Shown here: positions 28,640-38,934 of the stretch, in pieces
Layout: every line of letters begins with the position of its first letter
Numbering within the stretch: the stretch's first letter is position 1
Source: Mycobacterium sp. SVM_VP21
GTDB taxonomy: Bacteria > Actinomycetota > Actinomycetes > Mycobacteriales > Mycobacteriaceae
Reading direction: 5' to 3'
DNA length: 64,000 nt
Assembly: GCA_024758765.1 (NCBI GenBank)
Contig: CP101406.1
Span: forward strand, 2,294,001-2,358,000
Notes under the pieces: generated by a model
Seen by the model: only the letters and a program-made list of their open reading frames with translations
Told to the model about the DNA's origin: nothing
Databases searched by the model: none
Program-made: the position numbers and the translations under genes

Positions 28640-29571
28640 GTCGCCGAACCTAACAGCCATGCGGGCTTGCTTCCGCCGAGTTGCGCGGTGAGCGCCTCGG
28701 CGGTCCGCAGCAGTCCGCGCGCCCACTTGGTGATCTCGGAGTCGGTCAGTGCGCGCTGGGCGTGCAGCGACACCACCATCGCTTGGCGTTGGTGGTGGTC
28801 GTAAACCGGCGCGGAGATCACGCTGATGTCGTGACGGCCCCGGCTGCCGCCTTCGCCACGCAGATACACCCGCTCGCCGATGTCGGAGACCAGCTCACCG
28901 AGCAGGGCTCGCAGCTCGTCGGGCAGATCGCTGGACAGGCCCGCCATCAACCCGTAGAGCCGTTGGCCGCCCGGAGTCAGTCGCTCGACCAGATAGCCGT
29001 CGGTACGGCATTCGTCGACGACGCGTTGCAGGCGCTCGCCCTCCGATCGCAGCGGGATGGTGGGCTGGCGGGCCAGCCAGTCCCGCAGGGCATGGTCGTC
29101 CCAGAGCACGAACATCAGCCCGACCGGCGGTGCGAAGGGATAACTCTGGCCGGCTTGGACTCCCAGATGCGCGTTGGGCGCCGCCACCAGCTCCAGCACC
29201 GTGATTCGGTCATCGACCACCGCACTCAGCGCCGCGGAGGTGGCGAAATCCGCAGACAGCCGCTGCAATTGCTCGCGTGCCTCGGGGCCGACCCGCAGCG
29301 ACTGCTGGGCCGCGCGGCCGAGCGAGATCAGGCCCGGCCCGAGCCGGTAGGTCTTGTGGGGGTCGTCTCGGGTCAGGTAACCCGCGTCGGCCAGGGCGTT
29401 GGCGATGCCCAGGCAGGTCGGCTTGGACAGCTCGGTGCGCCGGGCCAGTTCGGACAATCCGAAGCTCTGGTCGGGGTGGCGGGCCAGAAAGTCCAGGATC
29501 GTCACCACCCGCTCGGTCGGCGGGGACGACCGCACAACTCGTTGGGGCGCCGCTTGTTCAGGCACAGCCAT
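28636..29571 (-). CDS. IclR-family transcriptional regulator
   Basis: 311 residues. N-terminal winged helix-turn-helix (ERVVTILDFLARHPDQSFGLSELARRTELSKPTCLGI) and C-terminal IclR effector-binding domain (ASLRVGPEAR-like region to VYDHHQRQAMVVSLHAQ). It heads a four-gene operon with stop-start overlaps to SnoaL, and is divergent from the DUF1214 gene. The 96-bp intergenic region carries a near-perfect 16-bp palindrome, a likely binding site. It presumably senses a substrate of the LLM/SnoaL/EthD pathway and also controls the DUF1214 gene. Confidence 0.85.
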   Translation of the reverse strand: MAVPEQAAPQRVVRSSPPTERVVTILDFLARHPDQSFGLSELARRTELSKPTCLGIANALADAGYLTRDDPHKTYRLGPGLISLGRAAQQSLRVGPEAREQLQRLSADFATSAALSAVVDDRITVLELVAAPNAHLGVQAGQSYPFAPPVGLMFVLWDDHALRDWLARQPTIPLRSEGERLQRVVDECRTDGYLVERLTPGGQRLYGLMAGLSSDLPDELRALLGELVSDIGERVYLRGEGGSRGRHDISVISAPVYDHHQRQAMVVSLHAQRALTDSEITKWARGLLRTAEALTAQLGGSKPAWLLGSAT

Positions 29572-29623
29572 TGCAGCATGCTACCGCGACCGTCTAAAGT
29601 CGGTTCGAGATATCTACCATATC

Positions 29624-29639
29624 GGTCCAATATTGAACC
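29624..29639. promoter_or_regulatory. Candidate IclR operator
   Basis: GGTCCAATATTGAACC is a 16-bp palindrome with one mismatched pair, of the size and AT-rich centre usual for IclR-family sites. It lies 28 bp before the DUF1214 start and 52 bp before the iclR start. The surrounding intergenic DNA is AT-rich. Confidence 0.45.
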
Positions 29640-29667
29640 AATCGATGATCTGTGAGGTGTTGCAGCG

Positions 29668-30795
29668 ATGTACTCCGAACCCCTTTCGGCCGCGATCGCC
29701 GAGGCGGAGAAGCTGGTCGCCGCCGCCCCGCACATCGAGACCGAGGCCGATCTGCTCGAGGGCCTGCAATACCTGGCCGGCGGTGTCGAGGCTTGCGTGC
29801 ACGCCGCCTTCAACAGCGAGCGCGACCACCCGTTCTTGCTGTCGGGCACCGGGCCGTTCACCAAGATGGGCCTGGACAACCCCGATACGCTGTACTTCGG
29901 CGCCGTCGTGCGTCCCGGCAACGACTACATCGTGCAGGGCACCCGGGGAACCACGACCGACCTCAGTTTCCAGCTGCTCGGCGGCGAATACACCGACGAC
30001 AACGTCCCGGCCAGTGAGGCCGCCTTCGACGATCGCGAACTCGATATTGCCGCCGATGGCACCTTCACCTGGCGCTTCCAGCCGAAGACACCGGCGCAAC
30101 TGGTGATCCGCGAGGTCTACAACGACTGGTCCGCTCAGCGCGGCACCCTCTCGATCGCCCGGACCGACACCGAAGGCACCGCACCGCCGCCGCTGACCCG
30201 ACAGCTCATCGAGAAGCGTTATGCCGCAGCGGGAAAGCAGCTGATCAACCGCATCAAGACCTGGCTGGCGTTCCCGCAGTGGTTCTATCTCAACCTCCCG
30301 GTCAACACCATGGTGGCGCCGCGTCTCACACCGGGCGGTCTGGCCACGCAGTACTCGTCGGCCGGGCACTACGAGCTCGAGCCCGGACAGGCGCTGGTCA
30401 TCACCCTGCCGGTGTCGGATGCGCCGTACCTGGGCTTCCAGCTGGGCAGCCTGTGGTACATCTCGCTGGACTACATCAACCACCAGACCTCGCTGAACGG
30501 CACTCAGGCGCAGGCCGATCCGGACGGCAAGATCCGGATCGTGGTGTCCGACACCGATCCCGGGGTCACCAACTGGGTCGAGACGTGTGCGCACCGGCGC
30601 GGGTTCCTGCAGTTCCGCTGGCAGCGGGTGTCGCGGCAACTGACCGAGGTCGACGGACCGACCGTCGAGCTCATCGACGTCGATGCCGTGCAGGCGGCGC
30701 TGCCCTTCTATGACCACAACAAGATTTCGCAAGAGGACTGGCGAGCGCGAATCGCGCAGCGGCAGCAGCAAATCGCTAACAGAATGCTGGGGTGA
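29668..30795 (+). CDS. DUF1214 protein, Rv3531c-like
   Basis: 375 residues. DUF1214 C-terminal domain is recognisable from YFNLPVNTMVAPRL-like and YWS/GHYELEPGQALVI sequence on to QLGSLWYISLDYINHQTSLNG. No signal peptide. In M. tuberculosis Rv3531c is upstream of an SDR (Rv3530c) and a sulfotransferase-like gene (Rv3529c), the same order as here. Role in steroid or CoA metabolism is suspected from context but not known. No consensus KstR site precedes it; the only palindrome is the IclR-type one. Confidence 0.75.
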   Translation: MYSEPLSAAIAEAEKLVAAAPHIETEADLLEGLQYLAGGVEACVHAAFNSERDHPFLLSGTGPFTKMGLDNPDTLYFGAVVRPGNDYIVQGTRGTTTDLSFQLLGGEYTDDNVPASEAAFDDRELDIAADGTFTWRFQPKTPAQLVIREVYNDWSAQRGTLSIARTDTEGTAPPPLTRQLIEKRYAAAGKQLINRIKTWLAFPQWFYLNLPVNTMVAPRLTPGGLATQYSSAGHYELEPGQALVITLPVSDAPYLGFQLGSLWYISLDYINHQTSLNGTQAQADPDGKIRIVVSDTDPGVTNWVETCAHRRGFLQFRWQRVSRQLTEVDGPTVELIDVDAVQAALPFYDHNKISQEDWRARIAQRQQQIANRMLG

Positions 30796-30797
30796 AG

Positions 30798-31580
30798 ATG
30801 ACCGGATTGCTCAACGGCAAAGTCGTTGTGATCAGCGGGGTCGGGCCGGGGCTCGGCAGCACGATGGCCAATCGGTTCGCGGCCGAGGGCGCCGACCTGG
30901 TGCTGGTCGCGCGCAGCGCCGATCGCCTCGAAGAGGTGGCCAAGCAGGTCAGGGCCGCCGGGCGTCGCGCCCTGGTGGTCCCGGCCGACATCACCGAGGA
31001 CGACCAGGTAGCGCACCTGGTGGACGCGGCCTCGGCCGAGTTCGACCACATCGACGTGTTGATCAACAACGCCTTCCGGGTGCCGTCGATGAAGCCATTG
31101 GCGCAGACCACGTTTCAGCATATCCGCGACGCCATCGAGCTCAGCGGGCTTGGCGCGCTGCGCCTGACCCAGGGCTTCACGCCGGCTCTGGCAGCGGCAG
31201 GAGGCTCGATCGTCAACCTGAACTCGATGGTGATCCGGCACTCGCAGCCCAAGTACGGCGCCTACAAGATGGCCAAGGCCGCCCTGCTGGCGATGTCGCA
31301 GTCGTTGGCGTCCGAACTGGGCGAGCAGGGTATCCGGGTCAACTCCGTTGCTCCCGGATACATCTGGGGCGACACCCTGCAGAGCTACTTCGCCCACCAG
31401 GCCGGTAAGTACGGCACCACCGTCGAGCAGATCTATGCGGCCACCGCCGCCAACTCCGACCTGAGGCGGCTGCCGACCGAGGACGAGGTGGCGTCGGCGG
31501 TGCTGTTTTTGGCCAGCGATCTGGCCAGCGGCATCAGCGGCCAGGTTATCGACGTCAACTGCGGGGAGTACCACAACTGA
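30798..31580 (+). CDS. SDR-family oxidoreductase, Rv3530c-like
   Basis: 260 residues from the ATG just after the DUF1214 stop (a GTG two codons upstream overlaps that stop and is possible). Rossmann motif SGVGPGLGSTMA near residue 14, cofactor-loop ARS for NAD(P), NNAF strand, and catalytic serine plus YGAYKMAK with YxxxK. A 3-hydroxy-steroid or 3-hydroxyacyl-CoA substrate is likely given the cluster, but not shown. The stop overlaps the next start (TGATG), so the three genes form one operon. Confidence 0.82.
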   Translation: MTGLLNGKVVVISGVGPGLGSTMANRFAAEGADLVLVARSADRLEEVAKQVRAAGRRALVVPADITEDDQVAHLVDAASAEFDHIDVLINNAFRVPSMKPLAQTTFQHIRDAIELSGLGALRLTQGFTPALAAAGGSIVNLNSMVIRHSQPKYGAYKMAKAALLAMSQSLASELGEQGIRVNSVAPGYIWGDTLQSYFAHQAGKYGTTVEQIYAATAANSDLRRLPTEDEVASAVLFLASDLASGISGQVIDVNCGEYHN

Positions 31581-32725
31581 TGACGGCTCGTACCAACGTC
31601 GGCACCGTCGAGGATCTGCACGCCTCGGCCACCAAGATGGTGGGTCTGGACGACTTCGGTCCCGACGACGACAACTACCGCGAAGCGCTCGGCGTGCTGC
31701 TGGACTCGTATCAGACCGAGGCCGACCTCACCGAGCTGGGCAGCAAGATGAATCGGTTCTTCCTGCGTGGTGCGCTGGTGGCCCGGTTGCTGTCGCAGGC
31801 CGGCTGGAATGCGAACCCTGAGTACACCCAGGTCGGTATCGAGCGGCCGATCTTCGTGACCGGTTTGCCCCGCACCGGAACCACCGCGCTGCACCGGCTA
31901 CTGGGCGCCGACCCGGCGCACCAGGGCTTGGAGATGTGGCTGGCCGAGTTCCCGCAGCCGCGGCCGCCACGCGAAACCTGGGACAGCAACCCGGTTTACC
32001 AGCAGATGGCCGCCCAGTTCGCGCGGCACCATGACGAGAACCCGGACTACACCGGGCTGCACTTCATGACCGCCGACGGATTGGAAGAGTGCTGGCAGCT
32101 GCTGCGCCAGTCGCTGCACTCCGTGTCATATGAGACGCTGGCGCACCTGCCGAGCTATTCGCGCTGGCTCTCCGAACGGGACTGGGTCCCGTCGTACCAG
32201 CGGCACCGCCGCAACCTGCAACTGATCGGGCTCAACGACCCCGGCAAGCGGTGGGTGCTCAAGAACCCCAGTCACCTGTTCGCGCTGGACGCGATCATGG
32301 CGGTCTATCCCGACGCGCTCATCGTGCAGTGCCACCGGCCGGCCGAAACCATCCTGGCGTCGATGTGTTCGCTGGCTCGGCACACCACCGAAGGTCAGTC
32401 GAACACCTTCGTCGGTGCGCGGATCGGCGCCGACGAGATGGAGACCTGGGCTCGCGGGTTGGAGCTGTTCAACAGCCAACGCGCCCAATATAACCAGGCT
32501 CAGTTCTGCGACATCGATTACAAGGAGTTCGTCGCCGACCCGCTGGCCACCGCCGCGAGCATCTACGAACGCTTCGGCCTACCGCTGTCCGATGAGGCGC
32601 GTCAGGCCATGGCCGACGACTATGCCGCAAGCAAGACCGGCCCGCGCGCGCCGAAGCACGAATACTCACTGGCCGACTATGGGTTGACCGCCGAGGCGGT
32701 CCGGGAGCGCTTCGCCGGCCTGTGA
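31580..32725 (+). CDS. Sulfotransferase-family protein, Rv3529c-like
   Basis: 381 residues. The PAPS-phosphosulfate-binding P-loop-like motif IFVTGLPRTGTTALHRLLG lies near residue 95 and a second block KRWVLKNPSHLFALDAIMAVYP near 220, with a later CHRPAETILASM (3'-phosphate-binding region). This suggests PAPS-dependent sulfo transfer to a hydroxylated lipid or steroid. ATG overlaps the SDR stop. A large inverted repeat lies beyond the stop before the convergent gene. Confidence 0.82.
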   Translation: MTARTNVGTVEDLHASATKMVGLDDFGPDDDNYREALGVLLDSYQTEADLTELGSKMNRFFLRGALVARLLSQAGWNANPEYTQVGIERPIFVTGLPRTGTTALHRLLGADPAHQGLEMWLAEFPQPRPPRETWDSNPVYQQMAAQFARHHDENPDYTGLHFMTADGLEECWQLLRQSLHSVSYETLAHLPSYSRWLSERDWVPSYQRHRRNLQLIGLNDPGKRWVLKNPSHLFALDAIMAVYPDALIVQCHRPAETILASMCSLARHTTEGQSNTFVGARIGADEMETWARGLELFNSQRAQYNQAQFCDIDYKEFVADPLATAASIYERFGLPLSDEARQAMADDYAASKTGPRAPKHEYSLADYGLTAEAVRERFAGL

Positions 32726-32748
32726 GTCAGTGAATTTGGCCGTGCCAC

Positions 32749-32812
32749 CCGCCGAGTGTGCGGTTTGGTCGGTCAAAGATGCGATCTGCCAACCAAACCG
32801 CACTCTCGGCGG
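32749..32812. terminator. Large hairpin between convergent genes
   Basis: Two 21-nt arms (32749-32769 and 32792-32812) are reverse complements with one mismatch, enclosing a 22-nt loop. It is centred between the sulfotransferase-like gene and the convergent Rv3527-like gene. There is no T-tract, so it would be a mycobacterial-type hairpin terminator or an RNA stabiliser working for both strands. Confidence 0.6.
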
Positions 32813-32822
32813 AGAGAACGGT

Positions 32823-33305
32823 CTAGTCGATGCCGTCGCCGGGCGGGGGAGCGCTGGATCGTTCCTCCAGATGGCCCTCGGCAACCGCGTGCGCAATGCT
32901 CTTCGACAGCTTCGGACAGCCCCGGCTACGGCTGCTGCCGTGGCCGGCCTCGCGTTCGGCGGCGAAATGGGCGCACTGCTTCACCGCTGCCGAATTCCAT
33001 TGCACCGAGGTGTATCCGGGGCCCAGCTTCTTGACCTCGACGGTGGCGGTGCAGTGCCGGCATTCCACCGGCATCAGACCCGAATGCAGGTAGCGGTCGG
33101 TATCCCGTTCGGTCGCAGCACGAATCGCCTCGTAGCGCTCCGGATCGACCGGAAACAGCGGTTGCCGCGAGTAGCGGGTGTCGGGGCCCGACTGATCGTC
33201 CCGGTCGTCGGCGGAGTCGCCGTGCTCGCCGTGGTCGTCGTGCGGGCCGTAGAACATCAGCATGGACCGGGCCAGCTCGCCGGCGTCGGGAACCTCGCGG
33301 GCCAT
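32823..33305 (-). CDS. Conserved hypothetical, Rv3527-like, possible metal-binding protein
   Basis: 160 residues. The N-terminal part is acidic and histidine-rich (GPHDDHGEHGDSADD). The C-terminal part has CRHCTATVEVKKLGPGYTSVQWN then CAHF and CPKL, a cysteine/histidine pattern suggesting a zinc ribbon or an electron-transfer-associated fold. It follows kshA by 10 bp on the same strand, as Rv3527 follows Rv3526, and so should be in the KstR-controlled kshA transcript. A helper role for the Rieske oxygenase is an inference. Confidence 0.75.
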   Translation of the reverse strand: MAREVPDAGELARSMLMFYGPHDDHGEHGDSADDRDDQSGPDTRYSRQPLFPVDPERYEAIRAATERDTDRYLHSGLMPVECRHCTATVEVKKLGPGYTSVQWNSAAVKQCAHFAAEREAGHGSSRSRGCPKLSKSIAHAVAEGHLEERSSAPPPGDGID

Positions 33306-33315
33306 GGTGCCAGAC

Positions 33316-34485
33316 CTACTCTGCGTTAACGGTTTCTGAGGCCTTTAGGGCCTTCGCTTCTTCCTGCACCCGCAGGTTCTCGGCGACCTCCGCGTTCCAC
33401 TTCTCGTTGGCCACTGTGGCGTCGATCTCGATCTCGAAGCGATCGGTCATCTCCGCGGTGACGTCGGCAGCGTCGACGTAGAACTGTGAGTACCAGCGGC
33501 GCAGCTGGTAGACCGCTCCGTCTTCTTCGACCAGCAGCGGGTTCTCGATCCGGCTCTTGTGCGTCCAGATCTCGACGTCCTGCAGGAAGCCCTTGCTGAC
33601 GCCGTCGGTCATGGCGTCGGCGATCTTCTCGGTCGTCGCGTCGTCGAGGCCCTTGGGCTTCTGCACGATGACGCCCCACATCAGCCGGAACTGGTCCTGG
33701 CTGATGGGGTAGTGGCAGTTGATCAGGATCGACTCGGCCTTGAAACCGCCGTAGCTGTTGTGCAGCCAGTTGATCATGAACGACGGGCCGAAGTAGGAGG
33801 CCTCGGAGTCCAATTCCGAACCGCCGTAGCTGGTGCCCAGGCCGGGAACGTCGGAACGCCCGACATTGTGCAGGTACTGCGAGGCGATGTGGCCCTCGAA
33901 CACGTTCTTGAACGACGTGGGCAGCCCGTAGTGGATGTAGAAGAAGTGCGCGAAGTCGGTGACGTTGTCGATGATGTCGCGGCAGTTGGAGTCGATCACC
34001 ATCGAGTTCCAGCGCCAGTCGGTCCACTCACCGCTGGACCACTCCGGGATCTCCGGGATCCGCACCTCGTCCGGCGGCGGATTGCCCTCCGGGTCGTTGT
34101 ACATGAACAGCAGCCCGCCGCGCACGTCGGTCGGGAAGGACTGGGTGCGCGCAACGCGCGGAGTCCGCTTGGAGTAGGGCACCAGCTTGCAACGCCCGTC
34201 GCCGCCCCAGCGCCAGTCATGGAACGGGCAGGCGACCTCGTCGCCCTTGATCTCACCGCGGCTCAGGTCCCCGCCCATGTGGCGGCAGTAGGCGTCGAGC
34301 ACGTGCACCTCACCCCGCGAGTCGGCGAAAACCACCAGCTTGGCGCCGAACGCGTGAATGGAGTGCGGCTTGCCGTCCTGGAAGTCCTTCACCGGGCCCA
34401 GGCAGTGCCAGCCACGCGCATAGCGGTCCGGCAGCGTCCCGGTATCGATGTGGCGGACGCCGACCTCGGCGTTGTCAGTGCTCAC
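33316..34485 (-). CDS. kshA: 3-Ketosteroid 9-alpha-hydroxylase oxygenase KshA
   Basis: 389 residues. Rieske [2Fe-2S] ligands C67, H69, C86 and H89 (CRHMGGDL ... CPFHDWRW). Mononuclear iron ligands H180 and H185 in DFAHFFYIHYG, with a downstream aspartate expected as third ligand. KshA with reductase KshB (not in the window) hydroxylates C9 of AD/ADD; combined with KstD this opens ring B. GTG start with GGAGGCAAC upstream; a KstR operator lies 28 bp before it, shared with the divergent carbonic-anhydrase-like gene. Confidence 0.96.
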   Translation of the reverse strand: MSTDNAEVGVRHIDTGTLPDRYARGWHCLGPVKDFQDGKPHSIHAFGAKLVVFADSRGEVHVLDAYCRHMGGDLSRGEIKGDEVACPFHDWRWGGDGRCKLVPYSKRTPRVARTQSFPTDVRGGLLFMYNDPEGNPPPDEVRIPEIPEWSSGEWTDWRWNSMVIDSNCRDIIDNVTDFAHFFYIHYGLPTSFKNVFEGHIASQYLHNVGRSDVPGLGTSYGGSELDSEASYFGPSFMINWLHNSYGGFKAESILINCHYPISQDQFRLMWGVIVQKPKGLDDATTEKIADAMTDGVSKGFLQDVEIWTHKSRIENPLLVEEDGAVYQLRRWYSQFYVDAADVTAEMTDRFEIEIDATVANEKWNAEVAENLRVQEEAKALKASETVNAE

Positions 34486-34513
34486 CTGTTGCCTCCAACC
34501 CTTCGCTTCTAAC

Positions 34514-34527
34514 TAGAACACGTTACA
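34514..34527. promoter_or_regulatory. KstR operator between kshA and the gamma-carbonic-anhydrase-like gene
   Basis: TAGAACACGTTACA matches the full consensus. For kshA the terminal TA runs into TAGTTA as a -10-like element. On the other side a TTGACA at 34531-34536 lies close to the operator. Confidence 0.9.
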
Positions 34528-34595
34528 GTTTTGACACCTGTTTGCGCAATAAGCCCTGCTGGTTCGGGGTCTTTGGTCCCTGGTATATGTGAACG

Positions 34596-35129
34596 ATGCA
34601 GCTGTTCTCCTTCAATGGTCGCTCGCCGCGGATCGACCCCACCGCCTTCGTCGCTCCCACCGCCACACTCATCGGTGACGTCACCATCGAAGCCGGGGCC
34701 TCGGTGTGGTTCGGCGCCATCTTGCGTGCCGACGACGCCCCCATCGTGGTGCGCGAGGGTGCCAACGTGCAGGACGGCTCGGTGCTGCACGTGCCGCCGG
34801 GCGTGCCGGTGGACATCGGCCCGGGCGCGACGATCGCCCACATGTGCCTGATCCACGGCGCCAACATCGGTGCCGAAGCGTTGATCGGCAACCACGCCAC
34901 CGTGCTCGACGGCGCGGTGGTCGGCAGCCGCAGCCTGGTGGCGGCCGGCGCGACGGTGCTCGCCGGCACCAAGATTCCGGCCGGGGTACTGGTGACCGGC
35001 TCGCCCGCCGTCGTCAAGGGCCCGATCGCGGGAACCGGCGCCGAGATGTGGATCAACGCCAACCCGCCGTACTACCGGGATCTCGCGCAGCGCTACCGCG
35101 AAGGCATGGAGCCGGTCACACCTGAGTGA
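34596..35129 (+). CDS. Gamma-class carbonic-anhydrase-like left-handed beta-helix protein, Rv3525c-like
   Basis: 177 residues of hexapeptide-repeat beta-helix (ATLIGDVTIEAGASVWFGAILR, NIGAEALIGNHATVLDGAVVG). Candidate metal ligands of gamma-carbonic anhydrases are present: H65, H82 and H87 in VLHVP and AHMCLIHG. Rv3525c is its counterpart. The cellular role in sterol-grown mycobacteria is unknown; CO2 hydration or a binding role for a CoA/small ligand are both possible. Confidence 0.82.
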   Translation: MQLFSFNGRSPRIDPTAFVAPTATLIGDVTIEAGASVWFGAILRADDAPIVVREGANVQDGSVLHVPPGVPVDIGPGATIAHMCLIHGANIGAEALIGNHATVLDGAVVGSRSLVAAGATVLAGTKIPAGVLVTGSPAVVKGPIAGTGAEMWINANPPYYRDLAQRYREGMEPVTPE

Positions 35130-35207
35130 CCGGCCGGGCGTCGCGCCCGCGCGCCGAGTGGGAAATCCCCGACGCTGAATCGGCGTGTCGGGCTGTTGCC
35201 GCAGCGC

Positions 35208-35618
35208 CTAGATCTTGTGAGCGGTCTTCGCGGCCCGGTCCAACTCCCAGTAGGCGCGCAGCGCCACGAGCTGACCGGCCTTGTTAGCCCGGTAGGTGAA
35301 CACACCCTCGGTAACGATCTGGTGCCCGCCCATGGTGATGGTGATGTTGCCGGTGTTGGCCTCTTCATCGCCGCACTGGAAGGTGTCGGAGAAGTTGAAC
35401 TCGATCTTGTCGGTGCTGGCGATCGCCTTGTCCCAGAACGCCGAGATCTCGTCACGACCGCGGTGACCCTTACCTTCGGGGTCGAAGTGCGAGGGCCCGA
35501 TCGGGTCTTGCACGATCGCGTCGTCGGCGAAGTTTGCCAGCCAGGCTTCCTTGTCGCGGGCTGCCACCGCGTCACGGGATCGCTTGCCTGCGACGTGGGC
35601 GGGGTGATCTGCATTCAT
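35208..35618 (-). CDS. NTF2-fold, ketosteroid-isomerase-like protein
   Basis: 136 residues: KEAWLANFADDAIVQDPIGP with the conserved acidic-loop pattern of SnoaL/ketosteroid isomerase proteins, then GRDEISAFWDKAIAS and IEFNFSDTFQCGDEEA. The Tyr/Asp catalytic set of true delta-5-3-ketosteroid isomerase cannot be confirmed. Located between kshA-divergent and ltp3 genes on the minus strand, 69 bp downstream of ltp3. A steroid delta-isomerase or lyase role is attractive but only inferred. Confidence 0.7.
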   Translation of the reverse strand: MNADHPAHVAGKRSRDAVAARDKEAWLANFADDAIVQDPIGPSHFDPEGKGHRGRDEISAFWDKAIASTDKIEFNFSDTFQCGDEEANTGNITITMGGHQIVTEGVFTYRANKAGQLVALRAYWELDRAAKTAHKI

Positions 35619-35687
35619 GCGGGTTTCCCTCTCACTTGGCGGGTTTGATGCGACGGTCCAGCTTCGGCTCTCCTTCGTCGAGCATCG

Positions 35688-36859
<1,172 letters not shown>

Positions 36860-36860
<1 letters not shown>

Positions 36861-37924
36861 CAGTTGCGTCCTTCCATCACCGCGACCAGGTTCTGTTGCA
36901 GCGCAGGGCCGCTGGTGGCATGGGCCAGTACCCGGCCCGCCGAACCATCAAAGATGTGCTGCGCGGCGAAGCCGATGCGCTCCAGTCCGGCGACAAACAT
37001 CGGATTGGCCGCCAGGGCACCGCCGGACGGATTCACCTTCGTCTTCGACGGCAACCGCATCGCCTCAGTCAGGATCAGATGCTGATGGGTGAACGGCGCG
37101 TGGATCTCAGCGACGTCCACCGCCGGCATGTCGTCGCCGGTGGCGGCCCGCGTCGAAACGGTGGTCGACAGTGACCGGGTCAGGTCCCGGCTACCCAACA
37201 CCGGCGATTCGATGCGATGCTCGAAACCGGTGATCCAGGCCGGGTTTTCACACAATTCGCGGGCCTTGTCGCCGGCGGCCAGGACGATCGCGGCGGCGCC
37301 GTCGGTGATCGGTGCGATGTCGTGCCGGCGCAGCGGGTCGGCGAAGAACGGACGCTCCAGCAGCTCATCAAGGCTGGTGGAAGGCTCCACCGAGTCCACT
37401 CGATCAGCGACCGCGAAGGTATCCAGCGCCACCCGCGCCATCTGCTCGGCGGTCCATTGGCCGCCGTCCAGACCGAGCCGGGCCTGCAGTGCTGCGATCG
37501 AGACCGAGTCCGGCCACAGTGGGGCAACGGTATAGGGATCGGTCTGCAGGGCCAGTATCCGGCGCAGCTGGCCGGCCGAGGACTTGCCGAAGCCGTAGGC
37601 CAGCGCGGTGTCGACCTCGCCGGTCAACACCTTGATGTAGGCCTCATACAGCGCCCACGCGCCGTCCATCTCCACATGCGACTCGTTGATCGGCGGAACC
37701 GCGCCGATCGAGTCGATCGCCGAGATGAACGAGAACGCCCGGCCGGCAAGGTAGTCCGAAGAGCCCGAGCACCAGAAGCCGATGTCGGTCTGGGCGATGC
37801 CCAGGTCGGAGTACAACTGAGCGAAACACGGCATCAACATCTCGACGCCGTTGGTGGTGCCGTCGGTGCGGCGAACGTGCGGGGCGTGGGCGAAGCCCAC
37901 CACCGCGACATCGCGTTGCGTCAT
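36860..37924 (-). CDS. ltp4: Thiolase-fold aldolase-like protein Ltp4
   Basis: 354 residues, identical in length to Rv3522 as I know it. Start at MTQRDVAVVGFAHAP; the upstream in-frame extension runs into the DUF35 gene. Blocks FWCSGSSDYLAGRAFSFISA, NESHVEMDGAWALYEAYI and KVNPSGGALAANPMFVAGLERI are typical of the SCP-x-like partner subunit. Its stop codon overlaps the ltp3 start. It is transcribed behind the DUF35 gene, 8 bp downstream, from the KstR site at 38.9 kb. Confidence 0.9.
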
Positions 37925-37932
37925 GCTGCCCC

Positions 37933-38925
37933 TCACAGGTGGTGCTTGTAGGTGTCGTAGTCGGCGTCCGGTTCGCCGGTGGGCCGGAAGTACTCGATGT
38001 TGTCGATGCCCAGACCCCACTCCTCGCGGGGCTTCCACACCGCCTCGACCCGCATTCCCATCCGCACCTCGTGGGCGTCGATCTCAGAAACCAAGTGCAG
38101 GAAGGGAATGTCGGCACCGTCGAGCAGCACGTAGGCGGCCACGTACGGCGGCTTGATGCGCTGCCCGGCGAACGGGATGTTGATGATGGCGAACGTCGTC
38201 ACCGTGCCCTTGTCGGGCAGCTCGACGAAATTATCCAACGGCAGGCCGGTGGCCGGGTCGGCTTCCTTGGGCGGGAAGTACAGCTTGCCCTCGGCGCCGG
38301 TGCGCGCACCGAGCAGCTTGCCTTCCTGCAGGGCGCGCAGGTACGCGCTTTCGGGCAGCGACGCGGTGTGCTGGATCTCCAGGCTGGAGGGGATCACCAC
38401 CATGGTCACCGGGTCGCGCTCGTCCGGGGTGTCGGCTACCGGCTCGGCTTCCTCGCCGATCGCGAAGTAGGCGATGTCGGTGATGGCGCCGACGGTCTCG
38501 TCGGCCCAGTGTGCGTGCACCCGGGTGCCGACGCTGATGTCCTTGGCGCTTTCGGCCGCCACCGCGTGCAGCAACGGCACGTCGGCGCCGTCGAGTTTGA
38601 TCAGAGCCCAGGCGAACGGGCGCTCCAGCGGTTGGCCTTCCAACGGGGCCGGCTGCCAGGACCACGACACCACGGTCCCGACACTGCTCACCGGTACGAT
38701 CTCGGTGAGCGGTTCGTCGCTGACCGGGTCGTACTCGGCCGGCGGCACGTACACCCGACCGTCGGAGCCACGTACGCCGACGATGCGGCGCTCACGCAGA
38801 GCGGTGAAGAACGCGCCCAGAACGGGGCCGACTGAACGTGTGTAGTCGAAGGACAACTTCAGCGGCGCAGAGAGGGGCGGCTCATGCTCATCGATCTGCG
38901 CGCGGTTGCTTTGGCTGGCAGTCAC
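37933..38925 (-). CDS. Double DUF35/OB-fold protein, Rv3521-like
   Basis: 330 residues from a GTG; in-frame sequence upstream runs through the KstR operator and into the next gene. Two tandem OB-fold repeats are visible: RIVGVRGSDGRVYVPPAEYDPV with a following GTVVSWSW, and KLLGARTGAEGKLYFPPKEADP with GTVTTFAII. The protein contains no cysteine, so the zinc-ribbon normally in front of DUF35 OB-folds is not metal-bound here. It probably pairs with Ltp3 and/or Ltp4 as the ChsH2 DUF35 domain does with Ltp2. Nine bp separate operator and start codon. Confidence 0.85.
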   Translation of the reverse strand: MTASQSNRAQIDEHEPPLSAPLKLSFDYTRSVGPVLGAFFTALRERRIVGVRGSDGRVYVPPAEYDPVSDEPLTEIVPVSSVGTVVSWSWQPAPLEGQPLERPFAWALIKLDGADVPLLHAVAAESAKDISVGTRVHAHWADETVGAITDIAYFAIGEEAEPVADTPDERDPVTMVVIPSSLEIQHTASLPESAYLRALQEGKLLGARTGAEGKLYFPPKEADPATGLPLDNFVELPDKGTVTTFAIINIPFAGQRIKPPYVAAYVLLDGADIPFLHLVSEIDAHEVRMGMRVEAVWKPREEWGLGIDNIEYFRPTGEPDADYDTYKHHL

Positions 38926-38934
38926 GGCATCGAG

